From Actinomycetota bacterium (lineage in GTDB: Bacteria > Actinomycetota > Acidimicrobiia > Acidimicrobiales > Ilumatobacteraceae): a DNA stretch of 64,000 nucleotides. The notes under the pieces are model-generated. The model was not told the DNA's origin and did no database searches. It was given only the letters and a program-made list of their open reading frames with translations. This document shows positions 42,535 through 52,433 of the stretch, piece by piece. The stretch is taken from the NCBI GenBank assembly GCA_026393475.1, contig JAPLAA010000054.1, forward strand, positions 1-64,000. Reading direction: 5' to 3'. A program made the translations under genes and the position numbers. Every line of letters starts with the position of its first letter. Within the stretch, counting starts at the first letter, position 1.

Positions 42535-42662
42535 GATGGAACTCCTCGAAGGTGATCGACCGGGAGCCGCCACCCCGGGAACCGCACCAGTCTGCCGTCT
42601 CCACCGGCCGCTCGGGCATCGGCTTCCCGACGGTCGGGGCTCGGCGGCGTACGATTCGGCTC

Positions 42663-43700
42663 GTGGGTCGATCGGGCGTGGCGCTGTGTCTGGCGGCGGC
42701 CGTGCTGTTCGGTGCCTCCACCCCGGCCGCATCGGTCCTGGCCAGGGACATCGAGCCGCTGGTGCTCGCCGGACTGCTCTACCTCGGCGCCGCCCTCGCG
42801 ATGGTGCCCTTCGTCGGACGTTCACCCGTCCGGGTGAGCGCGCTGCGGGCCGATGCGCGGCTGGTGCTCGTCGCGATCGTCGCCGGCGGACTGGTCGGCC
42901 CCGCGCTCCTCACCACCGGGCTCACCCGCACGTCGGCATCGTCGGCGTCACTGCTGCTGAACCTCGAGCTCGCGGCGACGGTGGCCGTGGCGGCGACCGT
43001 CTACCGCGAGCACCTCGGCGCCCGGATGTGGACCGCGGCCGCCGTGGTGACCGCCGGTGGGGCGCTGCTCGTGTGGGACGGCGCGGACGGATGGAGCCTC
43101 GGTGCGGTCGCGGTGGTGGGTGCGTGCGTGTGTTGGGGCTTCGACAACGGTGCGACTGCGCGCATCGACCATGTCGCCCCGCACCACGTGACGCTGTTGA
43201 AGGGGCTCGTGGCCGGCAGCTGCAACCTGGCGATCGGACTCGTGTGGTTCGGTGCCGGCGACGCGACCGCCGCGCAGGTGCTCGGGGCGCTCCTCGTGGG
43301 AGCGCTCGGCTACGGCGCCTCGATCACGCTGTGGGTGCGCGGGGCTCGCATGTTGGGGGCCGCTCGTGCCCAGGTGGTGTTCGCCACGTCGCCGTTCCTC
43401 GGTGCCGTCATCGCCTGGACGTTCCTCGACGACGCACTCGTGGCCCGGCAGCTGGTGGCGATGGCGTTGGCGCTCACCGGTGTGGCGCTGTCGTTGCGGT
43501 CCGGGCACGAGCACCTCCACCACCACGACCCGCTCGACCACGAACACGAGCACGAGCACCTGCCGGGACACCCCGACGACCACCACGCGCACGTGCACCC
43601 CGATGGCTTCGTCGGGCGTCACGCCCATCCGCACCACCACGACGAGCTGGTGCACGCCCACGACCACGTGCCCGATCTGCACCACCGCCACCCGCACTGA
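42663..43700 (+). CDS. EamA family transporter with His-rich C-terminal tail
   Basis: 345 aa from a GTG at 42663. Ten membrane segments in two EamA halves, e.g. VALCLAAAVLFGASTPAASV at the start and GALLVGALGYGASITLWVRG in the second half. The final 65 residues contain about 25 histidines (HEHLHHHD, HEHEHEHLPG, HPHHHDEL), a likely transition-metal-binding tail. The EamA family exports small metabolites; the His tail suggests metal sensing, storage or transport, but the substrate is unknown. A longer in-frame start at 42525 would overlap the divergent promoter. Confidence 0.88.
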   Translation: MGRSGVALCLAAAVLFGASTPAASVLARDIEPLVLAGLLYLGAALAMVPFVGRSPVRVSALRADARLVLVAIVAGGLVGPALLTTGLTRTSASSASLLLNLELAATVAVAATVYREHLGARMWTAAAVVTAGGALLVWDGADGWSLGAVAVVGACVCWGFDNGATARIDHVAPHHVTLLKGLVAGSCNLAIGLVWFGAGDATAAQVLGALLVGALGYGASITLWVRGARMLGAARAQVVFATSPFLGAVIAWTFLDDALVARQLVAMALALTGVALSLRSGHEHLHHHDPLDHEHEHEHLPGHPDDHHAHVHPDGFVGRHAHPHHHDELVHAHDHVPDLHHRHPH

Positions 43701-43742
43701 GCGCGTCGGCGCCGGGTGACGCGTCGTCCTGGCGGCCCGCGA

Positions 43743-44525
43743 TCAGACGAGTTCGAGCGAGTGCCCGGGCCGCACCACGGTGAGCCGCTCGCCCGCGTCG
43801 AGCGCATCGAGCTCGTCGCGGAACGCCTGCAGCGGGTTCTCCAACCACGGCGGCGCGCCGCGTTGCGGTCGGATCGGGCTGTAGGTGCCCCAGTGGATCG
43901 GCACCACCTGCGTCGGGCTGAGCCACGTGGTGGCGATCGCCGCGCGACCCGGATCGAGGTGCCGGTCGCCGAGCGTGGGACCCCAACCCCAGATCGGCAG
44001 CAGGGCCACATCGAGTGGCCCGAGGTCGTGCATCTCGTCGAACAGGTCGGTGTCGCCGGCGAAGTAGATGCGCCGATCGCCCACCTCGACCACGTATCCG
44101 ACCGGCGCGGCGGTGACCCGCGAGTGCGGGCCGCGTGCGTCGGAGTGGTTGGCCGGCACGACGACCAGTGCGATCTCGGGCGTCTCGCCACGGGCAGGCC
44201 GCAGCACCAGCCGATCGCCGCGCACCACCTCGTCGAGCCGACGTGCCCGCAGGCCCGCCACGAGCGGCGTCGCGCCGCGCGGCAGCACCAGCTGGGCGTC
44301 GCCCGCGACACGGCGGAGCGAGGTGACGTGGAGATGGTCCATGTGCACGTGCGAGATCGCGACGGTGTCGACACGGCCGATCTCGGGTGACGCCACGCGA
44401 CGGCGCAGATGTGCCATCCGCGGGGTGAGCGCCGGGTCGGTGAGCAGCCGGAAGCCGTCGAACTCCACCAGCACGGTCGCATGGCCGACCCAGGTGACGG
44501 TGATGGGCAGGCGGGTGGTCTCCAC
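43743..44525 (-). CDS. MBL-fold metal-dependent hydrolase (UlaG-like)
   Basis: 260 aa from a GTG. The metallo-beta-lactamase motif SHVHMDH has ligands His59, His61, Asp63 and His64. Further features are TWVGHATVLVEFDGFRLLTD at the start, VVPANHSDARGPH, IYFAGDTDLFDEM and VPIHWGTYSP, as in the UlaG/NAPE-PLD-like branch. It probably hydrolyses a lactone or phosphodiester; the substrate cannot be told. It stands between the EamA transporter (convergent) and moaD-like gene. Confidence 0.9.
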   Translation of the reverse strand: METTRLPITVTWVGHATVLVEFDGFRLLTDPALTPRMAHLRRRVASPEIGRVDTVAISHVHMDHLHVTSLRRVAGDAQLVLPRGATPLVAGLRARRLDEVVRGDRLVLRPARGETPEIALVVVPANHSDARGPHSRVTAAPVGYVVEVGDRRIYFAGDTDLFDEMHDLGPLDVALLPIWGWGPTLGDRHLDPGRAAIATTWLSPTQVVPIHWGTYSPIRPQRGAPPWLENPLQAFRDELDALDAGERLTVVRPGHSLELV

Positions 44526-44594
44526 GGTGGAGATCCTGGCAGAGCTCGCCGAGCGGGGTCCGTCGCCCTGACCGTCGCCCTGACCGTCGCCCGG

Positions 44595-44855
44595 TCAGCC
44601 GCCCGAGAGGGCCTGCATGAGCACGACCTCGTCGATGCCGTCGAGCGGCGTGTCGAGCTGCCGGCACCGGTCCTGACCGAGGAACACGACCATGTGCTGA
44701 CGCAGTCGACCCTGCTCGTCGACCACGCGGAACGTGATGCCGGGGAACTGTCGGTCGAGATCGGCCAGCAGTTCGCGCACGGTCGTGCCCTCGGCCGTCA
44801 CGTTCGCCTCGCCCGCGGTGTACGACCGCAGCGGGGTCGGGATGCGCACCTTCAC
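44595..44855 (-). CDS. MoaD/ThiS family ubiquitin-like sulfur carrier
   Basis: 86 aa from a GTG that overlaps the upstream stop (GTGA). It begins VKVRIPTPLRSYTAG and contains TVRELLADLDRQFPGITFRV; the C-terminus is LMQALSGG, with the terminal Gly-Gly that is activated and thiocarboxylated in this family. No MoeB-like activating enzyme or MoaE is nearby. Coupling to the BNR-repeat gene suggests a specific pairing rather than general molybdopterin synthesis. Confidence 0.88.
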   Translation of the reverse strand: MKVRIPTPLRSYTAGEANVTAEGTTVRELLADLDRQFPGITFRVVDEQGRLRQHMVVFLGQDRCRQLDTPLDGIDEVVLMQALSGG

Positions 44856-46045
44856 CGGTGTGCGACCTCGACCGAGTACACCTCTGGCAGGTGTGCGGCG
44901 ATGCAGCGCCACGTCTGGCCTTCGTCGGCGCTGGCCCAGATCTCGCCGCTCGTGGTGCCGAGGTACAACCCGAGCGGCGACCCGCCGTCGGAGCACATCG
45001 CCTGGCGCTTCACGGTGAACCAGCCGCGTGCGGGGAAGCCGTTGTCCTGGCGGTGCCAGGTGGCGCCGGCGTCGTGGGTGACGTACGCGGCGGGCCGGCC
45101 GTCGGGGCTCGTCCGTGGCCACACCTCGGTGCCGTCCATCGGGAACACCCAGGCGGTGTCGGGGTCTCGCGGGTGCAGCTCGATCGGGAAGCCGATGTCG
45201 CCCACCTCGGCGGGCATGTTGGCGCCGATGCGTTCCCACCGCTCCGACGGCCGGTCGATGCGGTAGATGCCGCAGTGGCTCTGCTGGTACAGCCGATCGG
45301 GGTTCGTCGGGTGCATGCGCACACAGTGCGGGTCCTGCCCCCACTCGGGGTTCGGGTCGGGGAGGAAGTCGACGGTGCATCCGGCGTTCATCGGCCGCCA
45401 GTCGACACCACCGTCGGTCGACTCGAACACCCCGCCGCCCGACAGCCCGACGTAGAGGTGCGCCGGGTCGCGAGGGTCGACCATCACCGAGTGCAGCAGT
45501 GAGCCGTCGGGCGTGCCCTCGGTGTCGGGCCACTCCGCCCACTCGCCCCACATCGGATGGTCGTTCCACCCGCTCACGGGCGACCACGTGTCGCCGCCGT
45601 CGTCGGAGCGGAACAGCCCCTGCGGCGACGTGCCGGCATACCAGACGCCCGGCTGGTCGGTGTGAGCCGGCGTGAGCCAGAACACCGTCCGCACCGCGCG
45701 CCCGTGGGCGTCGCCGGCCACGAACGCCGGCGGCCGGCTCGCCTCGGTCCAGGTGACGCCGAGGTCGGTCGACCGGAACACGGTGGGCCCGAGGTGACCG
45801 GTCTTGCACGCCATCACCATCGTCGTGCGGTCGCGCGGATCGAGCACGAGGTGCTGGACGATGTGCCCGAGGAACCTCGGCGGGGTGATCGCCCACCGGT
45901 CGCGCGCCGCGTCGGCTGCCATGACGAACGCCCCCTTGCGCGTGCCGACGAGCAGGACCGGACCGTCGAGGTCGTCGGGCATGCGATCACCGACCGGCTC
46001 GAGGTCGGGCCGGGTCAGGTGGGTGTCGTGCGCGCTGGCGGTCAT
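44852..46045 (-). CDS. BNR/sialidase-like beta-propeller protein
   Basis: 397 aa. Several Asp-box repeats are visible (FRSTDLGVTWTE, FRSDDGGDTWSP, FESTDGGVDWRP, YVTHDAGATWHR, WASADEGQTWRC), indicating a six-bladed propeller. It starts from an ATG with AGAGGA upstream. No signal peptide, so the protein should be cytoplasmic and not a secreted sialidase. It overlaps the moaD-like gene; such propeller-MoaD pairs occur in several actinobacteria, though the function is unknown to me. Confidence 0.85.
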   Translation of the reverse strand: MTASAHDTHLTRPDLEPVGDRMPDDLDGPVLLVGTRKGAFVMAADAARDRWAITPPRFLGHIVQHLVLDPRDRTTMVMACKTGHLGPTVFRSTDLGVTWTEASRPPAFVAGDAHGRAVRTVFWLTPAHTDQPGVWYAGTSPQGLFRSDDGGDTWSPVSGWNDHPMWGEWAEWPDTEGTPDGSLLHSVMVDPRDPAHLYVGLSGGGVFESTDGGVDWRPMNAGCTVDFLPDPNPEWGQDPHCVRMHPTNPDRLYQQSHCGIYRIDRPSERWERIGANMPAEVGDIGFPIELHPRDPDTAWVFPMDGTEVWPRTSPDGRPAAYVTHDAGATWHRQDNGFPARGWFTVKRQAMCSDGGSPLGLYLGTTSGEIWASADEGQTWRCIAAHLPEVYSVEVAHR

Positions 46046-46186
46046 GCGGTCGTTCCTCTCGTGGGCGTTCGTGCACCTCGGGCGGCACCGACGTCGGGTG
46101 TGCCCGGTGTGGACGATGCTCGACCCTCAGACTCATCGTTCGACCGTGGCACCGCTCGCTGGGCGAGGTGCACGACCGGCCGGTCG

Positions 46187-46870
46187 TCAGGACAGCCGGC
46201 GGCGGAGTTCGACGACGACCTCGTCGCCGGCGATGGCGGTGAGCTCCTCGGCGAGCGATTCGATGACCGGCCGATCGCCCACGTACGCCTCGGGCTCCTC
46301 CGTGCAGCACCACGCCATCGCATCGCCGTCGTCGCCCCAGTCGGCGCGGGTCCAGCCGTGCACCGTCGCGACCTCGACGTCGTCGTCGCGCATCTCCCAG
46401 TCGACCTTCACGGGGAGCTGCCAGCACACCGACGGCTTCCAGTCGAGCGGTGACTCGTCGGCGTCGACGGCCCTGAGGTGCAGCGCGCACCCGGCCCCGC
46501 CGGCGAAGCCGGGCCGGTTGAGGAAGATGCACGCGCCGTCGACCACGCGCGTGTTGGTGAACGTGTCGTCGCTGAAGACGCCGGCGGCTTCGGCCGCCTC
46601 GGCGTGGAACTGGAACCGCTCCGCGGGGAGCGTCGCCGCTAAGGCCGCCACGTTGCGCGCGTCGTCGAGCCCGTCGAGTTCGGCGCCGAGCGAGCAGCAG
46701 CCGTGCCCGAGGTGCGCGGCGCGTTCGGTGCCGATGCCGTGGCAGCCGCGCCCCCAGATGCACGTCCAGTTGGAGGTGAGGAACGACCGCTCGAAGCGCC
46801 ACAGCGTGTCGCCCGCGTCGACCTCGACGTACTCATCCTGCCCGTCCTGCCCGTCCTGCTCGTCACCCAT
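46187..46870 (-). CDS. Cysteine-rich protein of unknown function
   Basis: 227 aa from the ATG at 46870, overlapping the upstream flavoprotein gene by 8 nt. Cysteines are grouped as metal ligands would be: TSNWTCIWGRGCHGIGTE, LGHGCCSLGAELDG, DGACIFLN, KPSVCWQLP and AWCCTEEPEAYVG. An iron-sulfur or zinc site is likely. The pattern recalls DUF3109/YkgJ-type proteins, but I do not assign a family with certainty. The N-terminus has a short Gln-Asp-Gly repeat from a 9-bp DNA repeat. Confidence 0.65.
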   Translation of the reverse strand: MGDEQDGQDGQDEYVEVDAGDTLWRFERSFLTSNWTCIWGRGCHGIGTERAAHLGHGCCSLGAELDGLDDARNVAALAATLPAERFQFHAEAAEAAGVFSDDTFTNTRVVDGACIFLNRPGFAGGAGCALHLRAVDADESPLDWKPSVCWQLPVKVDWEMRDDDVEVATVHGWTRADWGDDGDAMAWCCTEEPEAYVGDRPVIESLAEELTAIAGDEVVVELRRRLS

Positions 46871-48155
46871 CGCGACCCGACCTCTCGTATGTCCGTCCGT
46901 CCCCGCTCGCGGCCGCCTCACGCCACCAGGCGATCGCCCCGCGGGCCGCGGCGACGCCCGTGCTGAACGACGCCTGCAACAGGTAGCCGCCCGTGGGCGC
47001 CTCCCAGTCGATCATCTCCCCGGCGACGAACACCCCCGGGAGCCGTCGGAGCATGAACCCCTCGTCGATCTCGTCGAGAGCGATGCCGCCGGCCGACGAG
47101 ATCGCCCGGTCGATCGGCATCGTCGCCACCACGGTGCACGGCAATGCCTTCACGAGCGCGGCGAGCGACGCCGGGTCGGTGGGCAGGTGCCGCCCGCCCA
47201 GCTCGCGCACGAGCGCCGCTGCCACCGGCGACAGCCCGAGGCCACGGCGGAGGACGGTGCTCGTCGAGTCGCCGGGGCGGGCACGCGCGATGCGATCGGC
47301 CAACTGCTCGACCGAGCGGTCGGGGCGGAGGTCGAACGTGAGGGTGGACGAACCCCCGGCCTCGATGCCGTCGCGCACCGCGGCGGCGAGCGCGTACACG
47401 GGCCCTCCCTCGATCCCGGCCGCGGTGATCACCACGTCGCCGCGCACCGCGACACCGTCGACCGTCAGCTCGACGTCCTTCACCGGGACGCCCTCGTGGC
47501 GGCCGATGAACTCGTCGCGCCACGGCACGAGCAGCCCGCAGTTCGCAGGGCGCATCGGGGCGACGACCACGCCCGCGCCCAGGAGTGCGTCGACCCATCC
47601 ACCGTCGGAGCCGACGCGGGGCCAGCTCGCACCGCCCAGTGCCAGCACCACGGCGTCGACCTCCGACGTGATCCGACCGTCGGGTGTGTCGACCACGATG
47701 CTGTGCTCCGACGGGCCGAAGCCGACGAACCGATGCCGCGTCGCGATCGTCACCCCCGACGCCGTCAGCCGCGCCAGCCAGGCGCGCAACAACGGTGTCG
47801 CCCGGAACGACGACGGGAACACGCGCCCGCTCGACCCCACGAACGTCGGCTCGCCGAGGCCGGCGCACCAGGCCCGCAGTGCCGTCGCGTCCCAGGCGCG
47901 CACGGCCGCCTCGAGGCGAGGACGGGCGGTTCCGTAGTGGTCGAGCAGGTGGTCGAGCGGTTCGCTGTGGGTGATGTTGAGCCCGCCGCGGCCGGCCAAC
48001 AACAGCTTGCGGCCCACCGACGCCATGTGGTCGTGGACCGTCACCGACCAACCGACGTCGGCGAGCACTTCGGCAGCGATCAGACCCGCCGGACCGCCAC
48101 CCACGATCGCGGCGATCGGCCGACGGTCGGGTGACGCGTCGGTCGGGTCGGGCAT
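46863..48155 (-). CDS. BaiN/HI0933-type FAD-dependent oxidoreductase
   Basis: 430 aa. The FAD-binding motif is AAIVGGGPAGLIAAEVLADV, followed by VGRKLLLAGRGGLNITHSEP, the family signature, and FVGSSGRVFPSSFRATPLLR. The C-terminal part has GGIALDEIDEGFMLRRLPG and GEMIDWEAPTGGYLLQASFS, where the second nucleotide contact is made. Members reduce diverse substrates; the reaction here is unknown. It is transcribed toward the Cys-rich gene, with which it may form an operon. Confidence 0.93.
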   Translation of the reverse strand: MPDPTDASPDRRPIAAIVGGGPAGLIAAEVLADVGWSVTVHDHMASVGRKLLLAGRGGLNITHSEPLDHLLDHYGTARPRLEAAVRAWDATALRAWCAGLGEPTFVGSSGRVFPSSFRATPLLRAWLARLTASGVTIATRHRFVGFGPSEHSIVVDTPDGRITSEVDAVVLALGGASWPRVGSDGGWVDALLGAGVVVAPMRPANCGLLVPWRDEFIGRHEGVPVKDVELTVDGVAVRGDVVITAAGIEGGPVYALAAAVRDGIEAGGSSTLTFDLRPDRSVEQLADRIARARPGDSTSTVLRRGLGLSPVAAALVRELGGRHLPTDPASLAALVKALPCTVVATMPIDRAISSAGGIALDEIDEGFMLRRLPGVFVAGEMIDWEAPTGGYLLQASFSTGVAAARGAIAWWREAAASGDGRTYERSGRDG

Positions 48156-48189
48156 CGGCCCAGGCTATGACCCGCGCGATGATCGCTGC

Positions 48190-48639
48190 GTGACGACGCC
48201 CACCACCTTCGCCGCGACCATCGAGCGCAGCGGTGCGACCGCCACCGGCATCGAGGTACCCGAGACCGTGTTGGCATCGCTCGGTGCGGGCAAGCGCCCG
48301 ACGGTGACGGTCACCATCAACGGTGCCTCGTTCACCACCACACTCGGCTCGATGGGCGGCCGGGTGATGATCCCGCTCAGCGCGGAGCGTCGTGCGCTCA
48401 CCGGGACCGCCGGCGGCGACCGGGTCGACGTGACGATCGCGCTGGACACCGCGCCGAAGGAGATCGCCGTACCCGACGACCTCGCGGCTGCGCTCGAGGC
48501 GAACGGGCTGCGCGCCCGCTTCGACTCGCTCGCCCCGTCGCACCGCAAGGAACACGTCCGCGCGATCGAAGAGGCCAAGGCCGCCGAGACGCGGGCGCGG
48601 CGCATCGACAAGGCGATCGAGAAGCTCCGCGCCACCTGA
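48190..48639 (+). CDS. DUF1905/YdeI-like protein
   Basis: 149 aa from a GTG; the longer frame to 47971 overlaps the divergent flavoprotein and is rejected. It begins FAATIERSGATATGIEVPET with the DUF1905 beta-barrel (GRVMIPLSAERRALTG) and ends with the YdeI/OmdA helical region (RARFDSLAPSHRKEHVRAIE, AKAAETRARRIDKAIEKL). Members are linked to bacteriocin protection and to unknown stress roles. The stop TGA is copied at 10-bp intervals, giving stops in all three frames. Confidence 0.88.
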   Translation: MTTPTTFAATIERSGATATGIEVPETVLASLGAGKRPTVTVTINGASFTTTLGSMGGRVMIPLSAERRALTGTAGGDRVDVTIALDTAPKEIAVPDDLAAALEANGLRARFDSLAPSHRKEHVRAIEEAKAAETRARRIDKAIEKLRAT

Positions 48640-48732
48640 CGCGACCTGACGCGACCTGACGCGATGGCGTCGTGGTCGGCGTCGTGGACAACCCCGGTGG
48701 TTGGAGTCGGGGCTGCGAGGGAACCACTGAAC

Positions 48733-50337
48733 ATGAGTTCTCCCTCCGCTGCACCGCCGCGCTCCGCCCCGGCTTCTCGGGCGACCCTGCCGGCGGGCCC
48801 CGAGCTGTCGTTCCCCGCGCCCGATGAACCCGAGCCGCAACTCGAGCGGCAGACGATCGCACCGCCGATCGCGACGCCGACACCCCGGCGGCGTCACCTG
48901 GTGGTCGTCGCCAACCGGCTGCCCGTCCGCCGTGTGTTCGACAGCGGCGACGACGAGCCCGCTGAGGACTCGAACCCGGCGTCGACGACGGGCACCGGTC
49001 GATGGGAGCGCAGCCCGGGCGGCCTGGTGTCGGCGCTCGAGCCGGTGGTGCGCACCAGCCGCACGAGCTGGGTGGGGTGGACGGGCTCACCGGACGAACC
49101 GTCGGCCCCGGCGCTCGAGGCGTTCGAGCACGAGGGCATCGACCTCCATCCGGTGTCGATCACCGCGGCCGAGCAGCAGGGGTTCTACGAAGGGTTCTCC
49201 AACGGCACGCTGTGGCCGCTCTACCACGACGCGATCTTCGTCCCGCAGTTCCACCAGGCGTGGTGGGAGGCCTACGAGGCCGTCAACCGTCGCTTCGCCC
49301 AGCAGACGGCGGCGGTCGCCTCGCCCGGCGCGACCGTGTGGATCCACGACTACCAGTTGCAGCTCGTGCCGAAGCTGCTCCGCGAGTTGCGACCCGATCT
49401 GCAGATCGGGTTCTTCCTCCACATCCCGTTCCCCGCGCAGGAGCTGTTCCTGCGCCTGCCGTGGCGCGCCGAACTGACCGAGGGGCTGCTCGGCGCGGAC
49501 GTCGTCGGGTTCCAGACCGCGGTGGGTGCCGACAACTTCCGGCTCGTCGCCCGCCGCGTGCTCGGCGCGCGCCTCGACGGGCGCCATCTCCTGCACGGCG
49601 GTCGGCGGATCCGTGTCGGCACCTACCCGGCCGGCATCGACGCCGCACGGATCCGGGCGATCGCGACCGAGCCGGCGACCCGGGCCCGGGCGGTCGAGAT
49701 CCGCCACGAGCTCGGCGATCCGCACACCGTGCTGCTCGGCGTCGATCGGCTCGACTACACCAAGGGCATCGAGGTGCGCCTGCGGGCGTTCCGCGCGTTG
49801 CTCGAGTCGGGGCGCATCGATCCGTCGAGCACCGTGTTCGTGCAGATCGCCCAGCCGAGCCGCGACGAGGCGCCCGGTTACGCCGAGACGCGCGCCCTCG
49901 TGGAGCAGATGGCGGGCGCGATCAACGGCGACTTCGGGGCGCTCGGCGGCACGGCCGTGAAGTACCTGCACCAGGGTCAGGACCTGCACGAGCTGGTGGC
50001 GCTGTACCTCGCCGCCGACGTGATGCTCGTGACGCCGTTCCGCGACGGGATGAACCTGGTGGCCAAGGAGTACGTGGCCGCGCGGGTCGACCTCGACGGC
50101 GTGCTGATCCTGTCGGAGTTCGCCGGCGCTGCGCACCAGATGCGCCAGGCCGTACTGGTCAACCCGTTCGACGTGCGAGCGCTCGAAGCAGCCGTCGACG
50201 AGGCGGTGAACGGCGACCGCCGCCAGCACCGGCGGCGGATGGCAGCCCTCGGCCGCGGCGTCCACCGCGACGACGCCGCCTGGTGGGCCGGCCAGTTCCT
50301 CGCCGACCTCGAGGCCGTCCCGCCGGTGTCGACATGA
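48733..50337 (+). CDS. otsA: Trehalose-6-phosphate synthase
   Basis: 534 aa from the ATG at 48733. After about 50 Pro/Ala-rich residues comes a GT20 glucosyltransferase: [102 protein letters not shown] and [16 protein letters not shown]. It joins UDP/ADP-glucose and glucose-6-phosphate. It overlaps otsB by 4 nt (ATGA), the classical OtsA-OtsB route to trehalose, an osmoprotectant. Confidence 0.97.
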   Translation: MSSPSAAPPRSAPASRATLPAGPELSFPAPDEPEPQLERQTIAPPIATPTPRRRHLVVVANRLPVRRVFDSGDDEPAEDSNPASTTGTGRWERSPGGLVSALEPVVRTSRTSWVGWTGSPDEPSAPALEAFEHEGIDLHPVSITAAEQQGFYEGFSNGTLWPLYHDAIFVPQFHQAWWEAYEAVNRRFAQQTAAVASPGATVWIHDYQLQLVPKLLRELRPDLQIGFFLHIPFPAQELFLRLPWRAELTEGLLGADVVGFQTAVGADNFRLVARRVLGARLDGRHLLHGGRRIRVGTYPAGIDAARIRAIATEPATRARAVEIRHELGDPHTVLLGVDRLDYTKGIEVRLRAFRALLESGRIDPSSTVFVQIAQPSRDEAPGYAETRALVEQMAGAINGDFGALGGTAVKYLHQGQDLHELVALYLAADVMLVTPFRDGMNLVAKEYVAARVDLDGVLILSEFAGAAHQMRQAVLVNPFDVRALEAAVDEAVNGDRRQHRRRMAALGRGVHRDDAAWWAGQFLADLEAVPPVST

Positions 50338-51134
50338 CCGGTGCGGGCACTCGTGCGGGCACTCGTGTGGGCGGTATCGACGAGGCGCTGCGAGCGCAGG
50401 TCGAGCGGTTCGTCGCCCACCCCGTCGTGCTGGTGGCGAGCGACTACGACGGCACGCTGTCGGAACTGGTCGACGATCCAGGGCTGGCCCGTCCGAACGA
50501 AGCGGCGGTGCTCGCGCTGCGGCTCCTGGCACAGCTGCCTCGCACCCATGTCGCGCTCGTGTCCGGTCGATCGCTGCGCGACCTCGCCGTCCTGAGCGGC
50601 CTGTCGGGCGAGGCCCGCCTCGTGGGCTCGCACGGCAGCGAGTTCGAGCCGGGCGTGATCGACGGGATGCACCCGGGTGCCGACACCCTGCTCGACGCGA
50701 TCACGACGACGATCGCCGACCTGGCCGGTCGGGTGCCCGGCGCGCGCGTCGAACGCAAGCCGGCCAGCGTGGCGTTCCACACCCGCCAGGTCGACCCGCT
50801 GCTCGTGCCCGACCTCGTCGCGTCGGTGCTGCTCGGCCCCGGAACGATGCCGGGGGTGAGCGTGAAGCACGGCAAGGACGTGGTGGAGCTCACCGTCGTC
50901 GACACCCACAAGGGCAACGCGCTCCAGCAACTCCGCGCCGCGGTCGGCGCCGACGCCGTGATGTTCGTCGGCGACGACCTCACCGACGAGGACGCGTTCA
51001 CGATGCTCGGCCCCGACGACCTGGGCGTGAAGGTCGGTGCGGGCCCGACGTCGGCCGGCCACCGCGTCGACGACGTCGCCTCGGTCGCCGAGCTGCTCCG
51101 TCTCGTCGTGAGTCGACGGGCCGTGCGGTCGTGA
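50334..51134 (+). CDS. otsB: Trehalose-6-phosphate phosphatase
   Basis: 266 aa. HAD-superfamily motifs: [12 protein letters not shown] (nucleophile and acid/base Asp), [25 protein letters not shown], then the Lys-containing [20 protein letters not shown] and [13 protein letters not shown] with its metal-binding Asp pair. It removes phosphate from trehalose-6-phosphate produced by OtsA. The start overlaps the otsA stop. Confidence 0.96.
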   Translation: MTGAGTRAGTRVGGIDEALRAQVERFVAHPVVLVASDYDGTLSELVDDPGLARPNEAAVLALRLLAQLPRTHVALVSGRSLRDLAVLSGLSGEARLVGSHGSEFEPGVIDGMHPGADTLLDAITTTIADLAGRVPGARVERKPASVAFHTRQVDPLLVPDLVASVLLGPGTMPGVSVKHGKDVVELTVVDTHKGNALQQLRAAVGADAVMFVGDDLTDEDAFTMLGPDDLGVKVGAGPTSAGHRVDDVASVAELLRLVVSRRAVRS

Positions 51135-51163
51135 CGGCGGCGCGACGCGTGAGCGTCGGGACG

Positions 51164-51721
51164 TCAGCGACCGAGATCCGTTGCCGTGTCGACCGCTGTG
51201 GACAGCAGGTCGACCGCGAACGGCCACGGATCGGCGAGACCGAGCCCTCCGACCCCCACGAGCACGACCCGCCCGTCGGCCAGCCTCGCCGCCGCGAATC
51301 CTTGCGACCCCCACGCCTGGACACCGATTCCCTCGATCGCGATCTCGTCGCGTGAGCCCATCGGCTGGAAGAAGGAGCCGGACTCGGCTGGGATCAGCTC
51401 GACCTCGACCCCGCCGGCGATCACCGAGTTGGGGGCGTTCGGCAGGACGTACCTGCATTCGTCGCCAGGTGTGTTCGGATCGGTTCCGGCGGTCGCCACA
51501 ACGGAGAGTCCCGTGGCTTCGAGGTCAGCGATCGACAGGAGGTCACATGCGACGACAGGCGCTCCCGCTGAGGTGGTGTCGTCCAGCTCGATCGTCGTCA
51601 GCGTGGTCGACGTGGCCGATGTGGCCGCGGCTGACGGGTTCGATCGATCCGGTGAACACGAAGCAAGCACGCCGACCGCGCCCAACCAGAAACACAGCGC
51701 CAGGATCGTCGTGGGCTGCAC
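51164..51721 (-). CDS. Lipoprotein of unknown function
   Basis: 185 aa from a GTG at 51721 (an in-frame start at 51856 is possible but adds 45 Arg-rich residues). The signal [16 protein letters not shown] has a good lipobox with Cys22, then a Ser/Thr linker. The mature domain ([40 protein letters not shown]) resembles DUF3558-like actinobacterial lipoproteins, with two cysteines probably forming a disulfide. Function is unknown. It converges with otsB. Confidence 0.7.
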   Translation of the reverse strand: MQPTTILALCFWLGAVGVLASCSPDRSNPSAAATSATSTTLTTIELDDTTSAGAPVVACDLLSIADLEATGLSVVATAGTDPNTPGDECRYVLPNAPNSVIAGGVEVELIPAESGSFFQPMGSRDEIAIEGIGVQAWGSQGFAAARLADGRVVLVGVGGLGLADPWPFAVDLLSTAVDTATDLGR

Positions 51722-52369
51722 CGACGCGCCCGCTCGGCGTGCGGGAGCCTTCGCTGTTCGACGCGGGTTCGTGATGCCGTTGAGCGGTCCGTCGAACGGC
51801 TGGCTTCGACGGTCCACACGACGGTCCTGACTGAGCTCTCCCCTGACCGACACCAACAGACGGTCGCGCCTGAGGCGGCAACCGCGGCGGATTGCACCAA
51901 AGGTTCACGACCCGTTCGGCGTGGATTCAACGAGTCCCGACGCCGGCACCCGGCCGACACCGATCCCTCGCCCACGAGGCCCAGCCGTGAGGACGTTCCT
52001 GTCGCCGTCCGAGAGCTCCAGCCGCACCTTCACCACGCCCAGGAAGCCGAGACGCGTATGGGGTTGCAACGAAGAAGCCGACCGTGCAGCATGAGCGTTG
52101 CCCCCTGCAGTAGCGGGTGGAAGTACACCCGGTGAGCCCTCCGGACGGTGGGTAGCCGGGTGTTGCGCGTTCGGGCCCGACGTTGCGGATGTCCGAGATG
52201 ATCGCCTCGGTGATCCGTCGGACGCGATCGAGCCGATGACTGCGCGTTCCGACTGCAGCGCTGCCGTCGCTGCCGCACCGTTGGCTGACCCGTCGCCTTC
52301 GACGCCATGGCGACATCCGTGCTGATACATCGCTGATACGCCGCTGATTCGTGGTCCGGAAAACGACAA
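51722..52369. other. Intergenic stretch before the tRNA fragment
   Basis: About 650 bases with no gene that I can support. Several frames stay open because of GC content, but none has a recognisable domain or a good ribosome site. The right end (52,323 onward) carries TGATACAT repeats that recur on the other side of the tRNA remnant. Confidence 0.5.
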
Positions 52370-52395
52370 AAGGCCCCGCCCGATGGCGGAGCCTT
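52370..52395 (-). terminator. Terminator of the former tRNA-Arg gene
   Basis: On the minus strand AAGGCTCCGCC pairs with GGCGGGGCCTT (one G-U) around 4 nt, followed by TTGTCGTTTT. It lies about 40 bases after the tRNA 3' end. Confidence 0.88.
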
Positions 52396-52433
52396 CCTCT
52401 GTCACGACACCGAATTGAGCCGGTGGCGTTCAG

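Noticed and set aside
51905-52405. 166-codon minus-strand ORF before the tRNA fragment
   Set aside because: No recognisable domain, no ribosome site, Ser/Arg-rich composition, and it runs through the tRNA terminator.
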